A stretch of 64,000 nucleotides of DNA, from NCBI GenBank assembly GCA_001464195.1, contig LNEY01000021.1, positions 41,130-105,129 of the forward strand. Reading direction: 5' to 3'. Every line of letters starts with the position of its first letter. The first letter of the stretch is position 1. A program made the position numbers and the translations under genes. The stretch is from Burkholderiales bacterium Ga0077547. GTDB lineage: Bacteria > Pseudomonadota > Gammaproteobacteria > Burkholderiales > Burkholderiaceae_C. Below are positions 36,914-45,784 of the stretch, piece by piece. The notes beneath the pieces were generated by a model, which did no database searches, was not told where the DNA came from, and worked only from the letters and a program-made list of their open reading frames with translations.

Positions 36914-38311
36914 ATGAACGCCGCACTTCAACCCTCAGCGACCCGCACCACCGCCGAATGGCAGGCGGCCGACACGGCGCACTACCTGCACCCGTTCACC
37001 GACTTCAAGTCGCTCGCCAGCAAGGGCTCTCGGGTCATCACGCGCGCCGACAACATCTACCTGTGGGACAGCGAGGGCGCGAAGATCCTCGATGCGATGA
37101 GCGGCCTGTGGTGCGTGAACGTCGGCTACGGCCAGCAGGACCTGATCGACGCAGCCACCGCCCAGCTCAAGCAGTTGCCGTTCTACAACTCCTTTTTCCA
37201 GACGGCCACACCACCGGCCATCGAGCTGGCCGAACTGCTGGCCGAGGTGACGCCACCGCAGTTCAACCATGTGTTCTTCTCGGGCTCAGGCTCTGAAGGC
37301 AACGACACCGTCGTGCGCATGGTCCGACGCTACTGGGACGTGCTGGGACAGCCGGAGCGCAGCGTCATCATCAGCCGCACGAACGCGTACCACGGCTCGA
37401 CAATGGCGGGCGCCTCGCTCGGCGGGATGAGCTACATGCATGCGCAGGGCGGCTTGCCGATTCCCGGCATCGTGCACATGGAACAACCGTTCTGGTTCGC
37501 CCATGGCCACGGCAAGTCCCGCGATGAGTTCGGCCTCGAAGCCGCCCGGTGGCTCGAAGCGAAGATCCTTGAAGTCGGCGCTGAGAAGGTCGCCGCCTTC
37601 ATCGGCGAGCCCATCCAGGGCGCCGGTGGCGTGATCGTGCCGCCGGCGACCTACTGGCCCGAGATCCAGCGCATCTGCGACCAATACGGCATCTTGCTGG
37701 TGTCCGACGAGGTGATCTGCGGCTTCGGTCGCACCGGTCAGTGGTGGGGCTGCGAGACCATGGGTTTCAGACCCGACCTGATGACTTTCGCCAAGGGCGT
37801 CACCTCGGGCTACATCCCGCTCGGCGGCGTGATGGTCGGCGACCGCATCGCCCGGGTCATGATCGACCAGGGTGGCGAGTTCGAGCACGGCTACACCTAC
37901 AGCGGCCACCCGGTCGCCTGCGCGGTGGCGCTGGCCAACATCCGGCTGATCCAGCGCGAAGGCCTGGTCGACAAGGTCCGTACCGACACCGGCCCTTACC
38001 TCGCCGAGCATTTCAAGGCGCTGGCCGAGCACCCGCTGATCGGCGAGGCGCAGTCGATAGGCCTGATGGGCGCGCTGCAAATCGTCAAGGACAAGACCAG
38101 CGGCACCTGCTTCGACGGCGCACTGGAGGTCGGCATGATCTGCCGCGGTCACTGCTTCGCCAACGGCCTGATCATGCGGGCGGTTGGCGACCGGATGATC
38201 ATCGCGCCGCCTCTGGTCATCACACGCGCCCAGATCGACGACATGGCCGCACTGATACGCCGGTGCCTGGACGCCACGCTGCGCGATCTGCAGCAGCGCG
38301 GGCTGGTATGA
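36914..38311 (+). CDS. spuC: Putrescine/polyamine:pyruvate aminotransferase-like (class III)
   Basis: This 465-aa PLP enzyme has HYLHPFTDFKSLASKGSRVI at its start, matching SpuC-type putrescine:pyruvate aminotransferases. It also has FFSGSGSEGNDTVVRMVRRY, SRTNAYHGSTMAGASLGGM, VSDEVICGFGRTG and the PLP lysine in TFAKGVTSGYIPLGG. It would provide a route from putrescine to 4-aminobutanal without glutamylation. The ATG at 36914 follows TTGGAG; the upstream frame overlaps puuA. Confidence 0.9.
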   Translation: MNAALQPSATRTTAEWQAADTAHYLHPFTDFKSLASKGSRVITRADNIYLWDSEGAKILDAMSGLWCVNVGYGQQDLIDAATAQLKQLPFYNSFFQTATPPAIELAELLAEVTPPQFNHVFFSGSGSEGNDTVVRMVRRYWDVLGQPERSVIISRTNAYHGSTMAGASLGGMSYMHAQGGLPIPGIVHMEQPFWFAHGHGKSRDEFGLEAARWLEAKILEVGAEKVAAFIGEPIQGAGGVIVPPATYWPEIQRICDQYGILLVSDEVICGFGRTGQWWGCETMGFRPDLMTFAKGVTSGYIPLGGVMVGDRIARVMIDQGGEFEHGYTYSGHPVACAVALANIRLIQREGLVDKVRTDTGPYLAEHFKALAEHPLIGEAQSIGLMGALQIVKDKTSGTCFDGALEVGMICRGHCFANGLIMRAVGDRMIIAPPLVITRAQIDDMAALIRRCLDATLRDLQQRGLV

Positions 38312-38419
38312 GCCGCGGCCAGTGGCTCGCACTTTGCTTGTGACCCCACTTCTGATTTAGGCTGCACACCCTCACCTCGCTTTTCCCTTGTTGACGCAAC
38401 GCCGTTTGGAGATTTCGCA

Positions 38420-39559
38420 ATGACCCGATCGCCACTGAACCCGATGCTCAAGACGCTGGCCTCCCTGGCAGCTACCGCAGCCGCCGTTTCCACCGTGTGG
38501 TGGGTCGGACCGGCCGCCGCACAGGAAGAAGAGAAGGTACTCAACATCTACAACTGGTCGGACTACATCGCGCCCGACACGATTGCCAATTTCGAGAAGG
38601 AAACCGGCATCAAGGTCCGCTACGACAACTTCGACAACAACGAAATCGTCCATGCCAAGCTGGTCGCGGGCAAGACGGGGTACGACATCGTGGTGCCGTC
38701 GTCCAACTGGGCCAAGCTGCAAGCCGACGGCGGCCTGCTGGCCAAGCTCGATAAATCGCAGTTGCCCAACTACAAGAACCTCGACCCGGCGATCCAGGCG
38801 CAACTCGCCAAGCTCGACCCGGGCAATGAGTACATGGTCAACTGGCTTTGGGGCTACACGACGGTCGGCATCAATGTCGACAAGGTGAAAGCGGCGTTGG
38901 GTGGGCTGCCGATGCCAGCCAACGCCTGGGACCTGGTGTTCAAACCCGAGTACGTGTCGAAGCTGAAATCGTGCGGCGTGTCGTTCCTTGATTCCGCGAC
39001 CGAAGTGGTACCCGCCGCGCTGCACTACCTCGGCAAGCCCTCGTTCAGCAAATCAGCGGCCGACTATGCCGCCGCAGCAGCCTTGCTGAAGGCGATCCGC
39101 CCGAGCGTCACCCTGTTCAGCTCCTCGGGCTACATCAACGACATGGCCAGCGGCTCTGTTTGCGTGGCACTGGGCTGGTCGGGTGATATCAACATCGCGC
39201 GTCAGCGCGCGATCGACGGCAAGACCGGGCAGAAGATCGAAGCCCTGATCCCCAAAACCGGTGGCCTCCTGTTCTTTGACGTGATGGTGATTCCGGCCGA
39301 CGCACCACACCCGGGTAACGCACTGAAGTGGATCAATTACATCTTGCGCCCCGACGTGCATGCTTCGCTGACCAACAAGGTGTTTTACGCCAACCCGAAC
39401 GCCGCTTCACGGCCGCTCGTCAAACCTGAAGTGGCGAACAACCCGACGGTGTTCCTGTCGGAGTCGGACATGAAGCTGATGGCCGCCCCCGACTCCCTGC
39501 CCAACGACCTGCGCCGCCTGATGACGCGCACCTACACGTCGTTCAAGACCGGCCTTTGA
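38420..39559 (+). CDS. potF: Putrescine/spermidine-binding periplasmic protein
   Basis: This 379-aa extracellular solute-binding protein has a signal peptide ending at ...AAAQ. Its mature start EEKVLNIYNWSDYIAPDTI is typical of PotF/SpuD. TGYDIVVPSSNWAKLQADGG and CVALGWSGDINIARQRA follow, with aromatic and acidic residues that clamp the diamine. It opens a potFGHI-like import operon; potG follows 25 bp later. Confidence 0.94.
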   Translation: MTRSPLNPMLKTLASLAATAAAVSTVWWVGPAAAQEEEKVLNIYNWSDYIAPDTIANFEKETGIKVRYDNFDNNEIVHAKLVAGKTGYDIVVPSSNWAKLQADGGLLAKLDKSQLPNYKNLDPAIQAQLAKLDPGNEYMVNWLWGYTTVGINVDKVKAALGGLPMPANAWDLVFKPEYVSKLKSCGVSFLDSATEVVPAALHYLGKPSFSKSAADYAAAAALLKAIRPSVTLFSSSGYINDMASGSVCVALGWSGDINIARQRAIDGKTGQKIEALIPKTGGLLFFDVMVIPADAPHPGNALKWINYILRPDVHASLTNKVFYANPNAASRPLVKPEVANNPTVFLSESDMKLMAAPDSLPNDLRRLMTRTYTSFKTGL

Positions 39560-39584
39560 TGATCTGAGCAGATTGGCGCCTTCC

Positions 39585-40712
39585 ATGAGCAGCACGCCGA
39601 CGAACGACCCGTCGAAATTCCTTCAGATCCGCAACGTCACCAAGGACTTCAGCGGCTACAAGGCCGTCAATGACGTCAGCCTGAACGTGGCCAAGGGCGA
39701 GATCTTTGCGCTGCTCGGCTCTTCGGGCTGCGGAAAGTCCACCCTGCTGCGCATGCTGGCGCGCTTCGAGACGCCGACCTCGGGGCAGATTCTGCTGAAC
39801 GGCCAGGACCTCGAAGGCATGCCCGCCTACGAATGTCCGATGAACATGATGTTCCAGAGCTATGCGCTGTTCCCGCACATGACGGTCTGGGACAACGTGG
39901 CGTTTGGCCCCCGACGCGCCGGCATGAGCAAGGACGAGGTGGCCGCGCGCGTCGAGGAAATGCTGAAGCTGGTGCAGCTCGGCAAGTTCGCCCAGCGCAA
40001 GCCGCACCAGCTCTCGGGTGGCCAGCAGCAGCGTGTGGCGCTGGCGCGCAGCCTGGCGAAGAAGCCGCAACTGCTGCTGCTCGACGAGCCGCTGGGTGCG
40101 CTCGACAAGAAGCTGCGCGAGGAGACGCAGATCGAGCTGGTCAACATCATCGAGAACGTCGGCGTCACCTGCGTGATGGTCACCCATGACCAGGAAGAAG
40201 CCATGACGATGGCCTCTCGGATCGCGGTGATGAGCGAGGGCCGCTTCCTGCAGGTCGGTGCGCCGAGCGACATCTATGAAACCCCGGCCACCCGCTTCGT
40301 GGCCGACTTCATCGGCAACGTCAACCTGATGGACGGCACCTTGACCGACGACCACCCCGATCACGTCATGATCGAGTGCGCCGACTGCAAGCACTACGTG
40401 GGGCATGGCATCACCGGCACCGAGGGCATGGCGGTGACGGTCGCCCTGCGGCCCGAGAAGATCCGCATCGGCCGCCAGCCCCTGCCACCGAGCAACGGTG
40501 AGCCTGCGGGCGGGCTGAACCGGGTGAAGGGGACGATCAAGGACATGTCGTACTTCGGCAGCTTCACCGTCTACCACCTGGCGCTCGCCAGTGGGCAGAT
40601 CCTGAAGATCAGCGAGAGCAATACCCAGCGCCACCGCGATGACGAACTGACCTGGGGTGACACCGCCTGGGCCAGCTGGTCACCCATGGCGCACGTGGTG
40701 CTGACGGCATGA
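39585..40712 (+). CDS. potG: Putrescine ABC transporter ATP-binding protein
   Basis: This 375-aa ABC ATPase has Walker A GSSGCGKST at residues 45-53, signature LSGGQQQR, Walker B LLLLDEPLGALDKKL, and a C-terminal TOBE domain (MAVTVALRPEKIRI). It energises uptake through PotH/PotI. The ATG at 39585 is preferred to the TTG at 39573. It overlaps potH by 4 bp. Confidence 0.95.
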   Translation: MSSTPTNDPSKFLQIRNVTKDFSGYKAVNDVSLNVAKGEIFALLGSSGCGKSTLLRMLARFETPTSGQILLNGQDLEGMPAYECPMNMMFQSYALFPHMTVWDNVAFGPRRAGMSKDEVAARVEEMLKLVQLGKFAQRKPHQLSGGQQQRVALARSLAKKPQLLLLDEPLGALDKKLREETQIELVNIIENVGVTCVMVTHDQEEAMTMASRIAVMSEGRFLQVGAPSDIYETPATRFVADFIGNVNLMDGTLTDDHPDHVMIECADCKHYVGHGITGTEGMAVTVALRPEKIRIGRQPLPPSNGEPAGGLNRVKGTIKDMSYFGSFTVYHLALASGQILKISESNTQRHRDDELTWGDTAWASWSPMAHVVLTA

Positions 40713-41632
40713 AAAAGCACCTCGCTCGCTGGTTCGGTGGCCGGTCCGTGGTGATCGGCATCCCGTATGCGTGGCTGCTGCTGTTCTTCCTGTTCCCGTT
40801 CCTGATCGTGATGAAGATCAGCGTGTCGGAGATGGAGACGGTCACCTTCAAGGACATCGTCACCTACACCGATGGCGCGCTGGCGCTGACGCTGAAGTTC
40901 AGCAACTACATCTTCATCACCCAGGACGACCTGTACTTCAAGACCTATCTCTCGAGCCTGAAGTACGCAGCGATCACGACCGCCTTGTGCCTGGCGATCG
41001 GCTATCCCTTCGCCTACTTCATGGCGCGCGCCAAGGCGACCGTTCAGCCTGCACTGCTGATGCTGGTGATGCTGCCGTTCTGGACTTCCTTCCTGTTGCG
41101 CGTGTACGCGTGGAAGGGCCTGCTGAGCGAGAACGGCTGGGCGCACGACGTGTTGGTGGGCAGCGGCCTCGATCAGGTGCTGGCGTCGCTGGGGTTGATC
41201 TCGGCGCCCGGCCAGCTGATGAACACACCGTTTTCGCTGGTGCTGGGCATGACCTATACCTACCTGCCGTTCATGATCTTGCCGCTGTATTCGAACCTCT
41301 CGAAGATGGATTTGCGGCTGCTCGAAGCGGCCGCCGACCTGGGCGCCACGCCCTTCGTCGCCTTCTGGAAGATCACCGTGCCCCTGTCGAAGGCCGGCAT
41401 CATCGCCGGCTCGATGCTGGTGTTCATTCCCTGCGTCGGCGAGTTCGTCATTCCCGAACTGCTCGGCGGGCCGCAGACCTTGATGATCGGCCGCGTGCTG
41501 TGGGATGAGTTCTTCAGCAACAACGACTGGCCCATGGCGGCATCGGTCGCCGTGGTGATGGTGCTGCTGATCATCGTGCCGCTGGCGATCTTCAACAAGT
41601 ACCAGGCCGAAGCCGCGGAGGCCCGCAAGTGA
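40709..41632 (+). CDS. potH: Putrescine ABC transporter permease PotH
   Basis: This 307-aa inner-membrane permease has about six helices and the EAA loop LLEAAADLGATPFVAFWKITVPLS that docks to the ATPase. The N-terminus begins with a basic stretch and a helix (IPYAWLLLFFLFPFLIVMKI). It is preceded by potG and followed by potI, each with a 4-bp overlap. Confidence 0.94.
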   Translation: MKKHLARWFGGRSVVIGIPYAWLLLFFLFPFLIVMKISVSEMETVTFKDIVTYTDGALALTLKFSNYIFITQDDLYFKTYLSSLKYAAITTALCLAIGYPFAYFMARAKATVQPALLMLVMLPFWTSFLLRVYAWKGLLSENGWAHDVLVGSGLDQVLASLGLISAPGQLMNTPFSLVLGMTYTYLPFMILPLYSNLSKMDLRLLEAAADLGATPFVAFWKITVPLSKAGIIAGSMLVFIPCVGEFVIPELLGGPQTLMIGRVLWDEFFSNNDWPMAASVAVVMVLLIIVPLAIFNKYQAEAAEARK

Positions 41633-42471
41633 ACGCGACCGCATTCAACCGCTGGTTCGGCAAGGGCTGGTTGGCGATGGGGTTCGCGTTCCTGTACCTG
41701 CCGATCATTGCGCTGGTGGTCTTCTCGTTCAATGACTCGCCCGTGCCCAATGCGTGGCGCGGCTTCACGCTGAAGTGGTACTACGCGCTGGCGGCCGACC
41801 ACGAAATGATCACGGCATTCGTGCTCTCGATGAAGATCGCCTTCTTCACCGCCTGCGCATCGGTGGTCTTGGGCCTGCTGGCCGCGTTCGCGTTGGTGAA
41901 ATACAAACGCTTCACAGGCCGCACTCTGTTCTCGGGCATGGTCAATGCGCCGCTGGTCATGCCCGAGGTGATCGTTGGCCTGTCGCTGCTGTTGATGCTG
42001 GTCTCGGTACAACGCGCCCTGGGGTTTCCAGAGCGTGGCTCATTGACCATCTGGATGGGTCACCTGCTGCTAGGCATGGCGTATGCCACGGTGGTGATCC
42101 AGGCGCGCTTGCAAGACCTGAATCCGCAGCTCGAAGAGGCTGCGCTTGACCTCGGCGCGCGGCCCTGGCAAGTCTTCCATCTGATCACGCTGCCGATCAT
42201 TTCGCAGTCACTGTTGTCGGCCTGGCTGCTGACCTTCACGCTGTCGCTCGACGACGTGGTGCTGTCGGCCTTCCTGTCCGGCCCCGGCTCGACCACGATG
42301 CCGCTGGTCATCTTCTCGCGTGCGCGCCTGGGTCTGAACCCGTCGGTGAATGCGGTGGCGACGGTGATCGTGGTCGTCGTGGCCATCGGCGTTGTTGTCG
42401 CGAGCTATCTGATTGCACGCGCAGAGCGCAACCGGGCGCTAGAGGTCGCAGCCGCCAACCGCGCCAACTGA
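41629..42471 (+). CDS. potI: Putrescine ABC transporter permease PotI
   Basis: This 280-aa permease has FLYLPIIALVVFSFNDSP at the N-terminus. The EAA loop is LEEAALDLGARPWQVFHLITLP, and LLSAWLLTFTLSLDDVVLSAFLSGPG is diagnostic of PotI/PotC. It completes the importer PotFGHI. The porin gene follows 48 bp later on the same strand. Confidence 0.94.
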   Translation: MNATAFNRWFGKGWLAMGFAFLYLPIIALVVFSFNDSPVPNAWRGFTLKWYYALAADHEMITAFVLSMKIAFFTACASVVLGLLAAFALVKYKRFTGRTLFSGMVNAPLVMPEVIVGLSLLLMLVSVQRALGFPERGSLTIWMGHLLLGMAYATVVIQARLQDLNPQLEEAALDLGARPWQVFHLITLPIISQSLLSAWLLTFTLSLDDVVLSAFLSGPGSTTMPLVIFSRARLGLNPSVNAVATVIVVVVAIGVVVASYLIARAERNRALEVAAANRAN

Positions 42472-42519
42472 ACGAGCACCGAGCCACTTTCCCTCCGATT
42501 CACCGACCGAGGATTCACC

Positions 42520-43935
42520 ATGAAACGCTGGCAACCCACCCTGCTGACCCTGGCCATCGCCGCAGCACTCCCGATGCCGGCAGCCGCCGGCACCAACGAA
42601 GAGCTGCTCAAGGAACTGAGGGCCTTGCGCGATCGCGTGACCCAGCTGGAGGAAAAGCTGAAAGCGGTCGACAAGGCGAAAGCGGTGGCGACGCCACCGG
42701 CACCCGTGGCCGTGGCCCCTCCCCCGCCACCCCCTGCCCCCGCGGGCATGACCCCGGATCAGGCCCGCGAACTGTCCCGACTCGCCGTCAAGGTCGACTC
42801 GCTCGAAGAGGCCCAGGAAAGCTCGTTCGCCAAAGGCATGACGATCAACGGCAGCATCGATCCGACCTTTATTTACAACCGCGCGCAGAACCGCGCCGGC
42901 TTCCAGTTTCTGAACCAGGTGCAGGTCGGCCCGTACGCCTACGACAACTCGTTCTTTGGCACCGCCACGCTGGACATCCAGAAAGAACTCGAAGGCGGCA
43001 CCCAATTCCGCCTCACGATCATGCCCGAGCGCGGTGTCGGCTCGCAGATCAACTTTGCCTCGATCGTGCATGAAGCCAGCGTCTCGATCCCATTGGCGGG
43101 CGACGAGACGCGCTTGTTCGCTGGCCAGATCCCGGACTGGTCGGGCTACGAACTGCTGCCCTCGAAGGACAACAAGCTCGTCAGCCACAACCTGTTGTTC
43201 GACCTGATCACGCCGCTGGCGTACACCGGCGTCGGGCTGGAGCTGACGCGCGGCGACTGGGTGCTCAAGGGCATCGTCGGCAACTTCAATTCGACGAAGC
43301 GGGAGCCGAACGAAAAATCGCCGGTGTTTGCGTACCGCGGCGACTACTCGATCAACGAATACTCGGGCATCGGGTTCTCGGGCGTACACGGCAAGGCGGC
43401 CAATCTCGTACAGGCCACCGGCGACACCGGCTTGCATCTCTTCGAGGTCGACGGGTACTACATGCGCGGCGATTGGACCGCACAGGGGCAGATCAGTTAC
43501 GGCCAGCAATCCAAGGCGGCCATTGCCACCAAGGCGGACGGCAGCTTGCAGACCGCCCGCTGGGTGGGTGCCTCGGCGCTGGCGGCGTACAAGATCACAC
43601 CGCGCCTGGAAGGCGTCGTCCGCACCGACTACATCTACAACCGCAAGAATGGTGGCGGCTTGCTGGGCTTCACTTGCGACTCGCTGAATGGCATCGGCGC
43701 GGGCGGATTCATCGATACCGACGTCGACGGCAACACCATCTGCCCTTCTGGCTCACACGGGGCCAACCGTTACGCACTGAGCGTCGGCGGCAATTACCAG
43801 TTCAACCAGTACACCATCTTCAAGCTGGAATACCGCTTCGACGGCGCGACCAAGCGTGTGTTCGAGTACGTGGACAACGGCAGCTTCAAGAAAACCAACC
43901 ACCTGTTCGGCGCACAGATGGTCGTGAGCTTCTGA
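42520..43935 (+). CDS. Outer-membrane porin-like protein (DUF3138-like)
   Basis: This 471-aa protein has a signal peptide (LLTLAIAAALPMPAAAG) and a short coiled coil (LLKELRALRDRVTQLEEKLKAV). A Pro/Ala linker and alternating amphipathic strands follow, ending in the terminal Phe expected of outer-membrane beta-barrels (LFGAQMVVSF). It resembles DUF3138-type proteins of betaproteobacteria. Between the importer and aldehyde dehydrogenase genes, it is likely a channel for polyamines, which is inference. Confidence 0.8.
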   Translation: MKRWQPTLLTLAIAAALPMPAAAGTNEELLKELRALRDRVTQLEEKLKAVDKAKAVATPPAPVAVAPPPPPPAPAGMTPDQARELSRLAVKVDSLEEAQESSFAKGMTINGSIDPTFIYNRAQNRAGFQFLNQVQVGPYAYDNSFFGTATLDIQKELEGGTQFRLTIMPERGVGSQINFASIVHEASVSIPLAGDETRLFAGQIPDWSGYELLPSKDNKLVSHNLLFDLITPLAYTGVGLELTRGDWVLKGIVGNFNSTKREPNEKSPVFAYRGDYSINEYSGIGFSGVHGKAANLVQATGDTGLHLFEVDGYYMRGDWTAQGQISYGQQSKAAIATKADGSLQTARWVGASALAAYKITPRLEGVVRTDYIYNRKNGGGLLGFTCDSLNGIGAGGFIDTDVDGNTICPSGSHGANRYALSVGGNYQFNQYTIFKLEYRFDGATKRVFEYVDNGSFKKTNHLFGAQMVVSF

Positions 43936-45440
43936 TGAACCGCCCCGTGGCGCCACGCGACTGGCCCACGCTCGCGGCGGCGTGCCGGCCAGATGGCCGC
44001 ATGCTGATCGATGGAGAGCGGCGGGCAGCGGCGGCGGGCGAAACGTTGGCCTGCGTCTCGCCACTCGACGGCCGCACCATCGCGCAGGTGGCACGTGGCC
44101 AGTTGGTGGACATCGATGCTGCGGTGCGCTCGGCGCGCCGCGCCTTCGACGACGGCCGCTGGGCCCACAAGCCACCCGCGGTGCGCAAAAAGGTGCTGTT
44201 GCGCTTCGCCGAGAAAATCCTGGCCGCAAAGGACGAGCTGGCGTTGCTCGAAACGCTGGATGTGGGCAAGCCGATCCAGCACAGCCTGGGTGTCGATGTG
44301 CCCTCTGCCGCGCGCTGCATCGCCTGGTACGGCGAGGCGGTGGACAAGATCTACGACGAGATCGCCCCCACCGCGCGCAGCGCACTGGCACTGATCACCC
44401 GCGAACCGATGGGGGTCATCGGTGCGGTCGTGCCCTGGAACTACCCGATGATCATGTCGGCATGGAAGCTGGGGCCGGCGCTGGCCGCGGGCAACAGCGT
44501 GGTGCTCAAGCCCAGCGAGAAGTCCCCACTGACGGCGCTGCGCCTGGCCGAGCTGGCCATCGAGGCCGGGCTGCCCGAAGGCGTGTTCAACGTGGTGCCA
44601 GGCTACGGCCACGAGGCCGGCGAGGCGCTGGCGCTGCACATGGACGTCGATGCCATCGGTTTCACCGGCAGCACCCGCGTCGGCCGCAAGATGCTGGAGT
44701 ACGCCAGTCGCAGCAACCTCAAGCGCGTGTACAACGAGCTCGGTGGCAAGTCGGCATTTTTGGTGTTCGACGATGTGAACGACGTTGCACGCGCCGCCTG
44801 CACCGTGGCCGGCAGCATGTTCTTCAACCAGGGCGAAAGCTGCAATGCGCCGTCGCGGGTATTGGTACATGACAGCGTGGCCGACGAGTTCATCGCCACC
44901 GTCGCCGCCGAGGCGCCGAAGTACCAGCCCGGCGATCCGCTCAGCGGCTCGGCCCCGATGGGCGCACTGGTCGACGACGGCCAGATGCGCACCGTGCTGG
45001 GCTACATCGACGCCGGCCAGACCGAGGGCGCACGCCTGGTCGCTGGAGGCCACCAGTCGCGTGCCGAAACCGGCGGCTACTTTGTCGAACCCACGGTGTT
45101 CGAGGGCGTGACCAACCAGATGCGAATAGCCCGCGAGGAGATCTTCGGCCCGGTGATGTCGATCATCCGGTTCAAGACCGAAGCCGAAGCCGTTGCCATC
45201 GCCAACGATTCTCCCTACGGCCTGCAAGCGAGCGTGTGGAGCCACCAGATCGACCGCGCCCACCGCGTCGCGCGCGCACTGCGCGCGGGCACGGTGCACG
45301 TGAACCAGTACGACGAAGACGACATCACCGTGCCGTTCGGCGGATTCAAGCAAAGCGGCAACGGCCGCGACAAGTCGCTGCACGCATTCGACAAGTACAC
45401 CGAGCTGAAGACGACGTGGATTCGCATCGACGGTGGATGA
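43935..45440 (+). CDS. puuC: Gamma-glutamyl-gamma-aminobutyraldehyde dehydrogenase-like
   Basis: This 501-aa NAD(P)+-dependent aldehyde dehydrogenase has VVPWNYPMIMSAWKLGPALA, the general-base Glu in NELGGKSAF, the nucleophile Cys near residue 303 (NQGESCNAPS) and EIFGPVMSI. PuuC oxidises gamma-glutamyl-gamma-aminobutyraldehyde; it may also act on aminobutanal or succinate semialdehyde. The start overlaps the porin stop (TGATG); the frame extending upstream to 43473 is a shadow of the porin gene. Confidence 0.9.
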   Translation: MNRPVAPRDWPTLAAACRPDGRMLIDGERRAAAAGETLACVSPLDGRTIAQVARGQLVDIDAAVRSARRAFDDGRWAHKPPAVRKKVLLRFAEKILAAKDELALLETLDVGKPIQHSLGVDVPSAARCIAWYGEAVDKIYDEIAPTARSALALITREPMGVIGAVVPWNYPMIMSAWKLGPALAAGNSVVLKPSEKSPLTALRLAELAIEAGLPEGVFNVVPGYGHEAGEALALHMDVDAIGFTGSTRVGRKMLEYASRSNLKRVYNELGGKSAFLVFDDVNDVARAACTVAGSMFFNQGESCNAPSRVLVHDSVADEFIATVAAEAPKYQPGDPLSGSAPMGALVDDGQMRTVLGYIDAGQTEGARLVAGGHQSRAETGGYFVEPTVFEGVTNQMRIAREEIFGPVMSIIRFKTEAEAVAIANDSPYGLQASVWSHQIDRAHRVARALRAGTVHVNQYDEDDITVPFGGFKQSGNGRDKSLHAFDKYTELKTTWIRIDGG

Positions 45441-45535
45441 TGCGAAACACGTCCTCCGGCCTGTTGCAAGGAGACCGAAATGAAGCCGAACTCGTCAGTT
45501 CGTTGCCTGCTGGTTGACGAGGCGCGCGATCACGC

Positions 45536-45613
45536 CGACGGCGTGCACCGCTCCGCGAATGTCACCCGGCCTGCGGCCTCCTTCTTTATTTCGCTGCGCA
45601 GCGCCCACCGTCG
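45536..45613 (+). repeat. Structured repeat unit 1
   Basis: This 78-bp unit has imperfect terminal inverted repeats (12 of 16 paired, 45536-45551 with 45598-45613). Its core reads GCGAATGTCACCCGG, a small GGCC-TGC-GGCC hairpin, then CCTCCTTCTTTATTTCGCTG. The core 45554-45598 is nearly the reverse complement of 45690-45732 in unit 2. The same core occurs in units 3 and 4 near 60.1 kb. Confidence 0.75.
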
Positions 45614-45664
45614 ACGTGATCCGTCAGCACCGGGGCCGATCGACGAATACAGGACGCCATCACC

Positions 45665-45760
45665 CGTGCCGGGGACGCTGGGTGTCTCCCGCAGCGAAAT
45701 CAAGGAGGAGGCGAAGCCGGGGGACATTCGCGGAGGGAGATACCCGGCGTCCCCGGCACG
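45665..45760 (-). repeat. Structured repeat unit 2
   Basis: This 96-bp unit is in the opposite orientation to unit 1. Its terminal inverted repeats are 26 bp (45665-45690 with 45735-45760) and pair at 24 of 26 positions, e.g. CGTGCCGGGGACGC. The core on the minus strand carries ATGTCCCCCGG, a short GGC-TTC-GCC hairpin and CTCCTCCTTGATTTCGCTG. The terminal helix differs in sequence from those of the other units. Confidence 0.8.
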
Positions 45761-45784
45761 CGCGCCCACATCACACGCCTTGAA

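Larger units (their letters stand above)
45441..45784. other. 344-bp gap carrying a pair of structured repeats
   Basis: No convincing gene lies between puuC and gabT; open frames here read through palindromic repeat units (listed separately at 45536-45613 and 45665-45760). A short possible frame starting at 45480 has no family features. A small inverted repeat, CACGCC-GAC-GGCGTG, lies at 45531-45545. Confidence 0.7.

Noticed and set aside
43794..45383. 529-codon minus-strand frame opposite puuC
   Set aside because: It is antisense to a convincing aldehyde dehydrogenase and its composition is that of a shadow frame.
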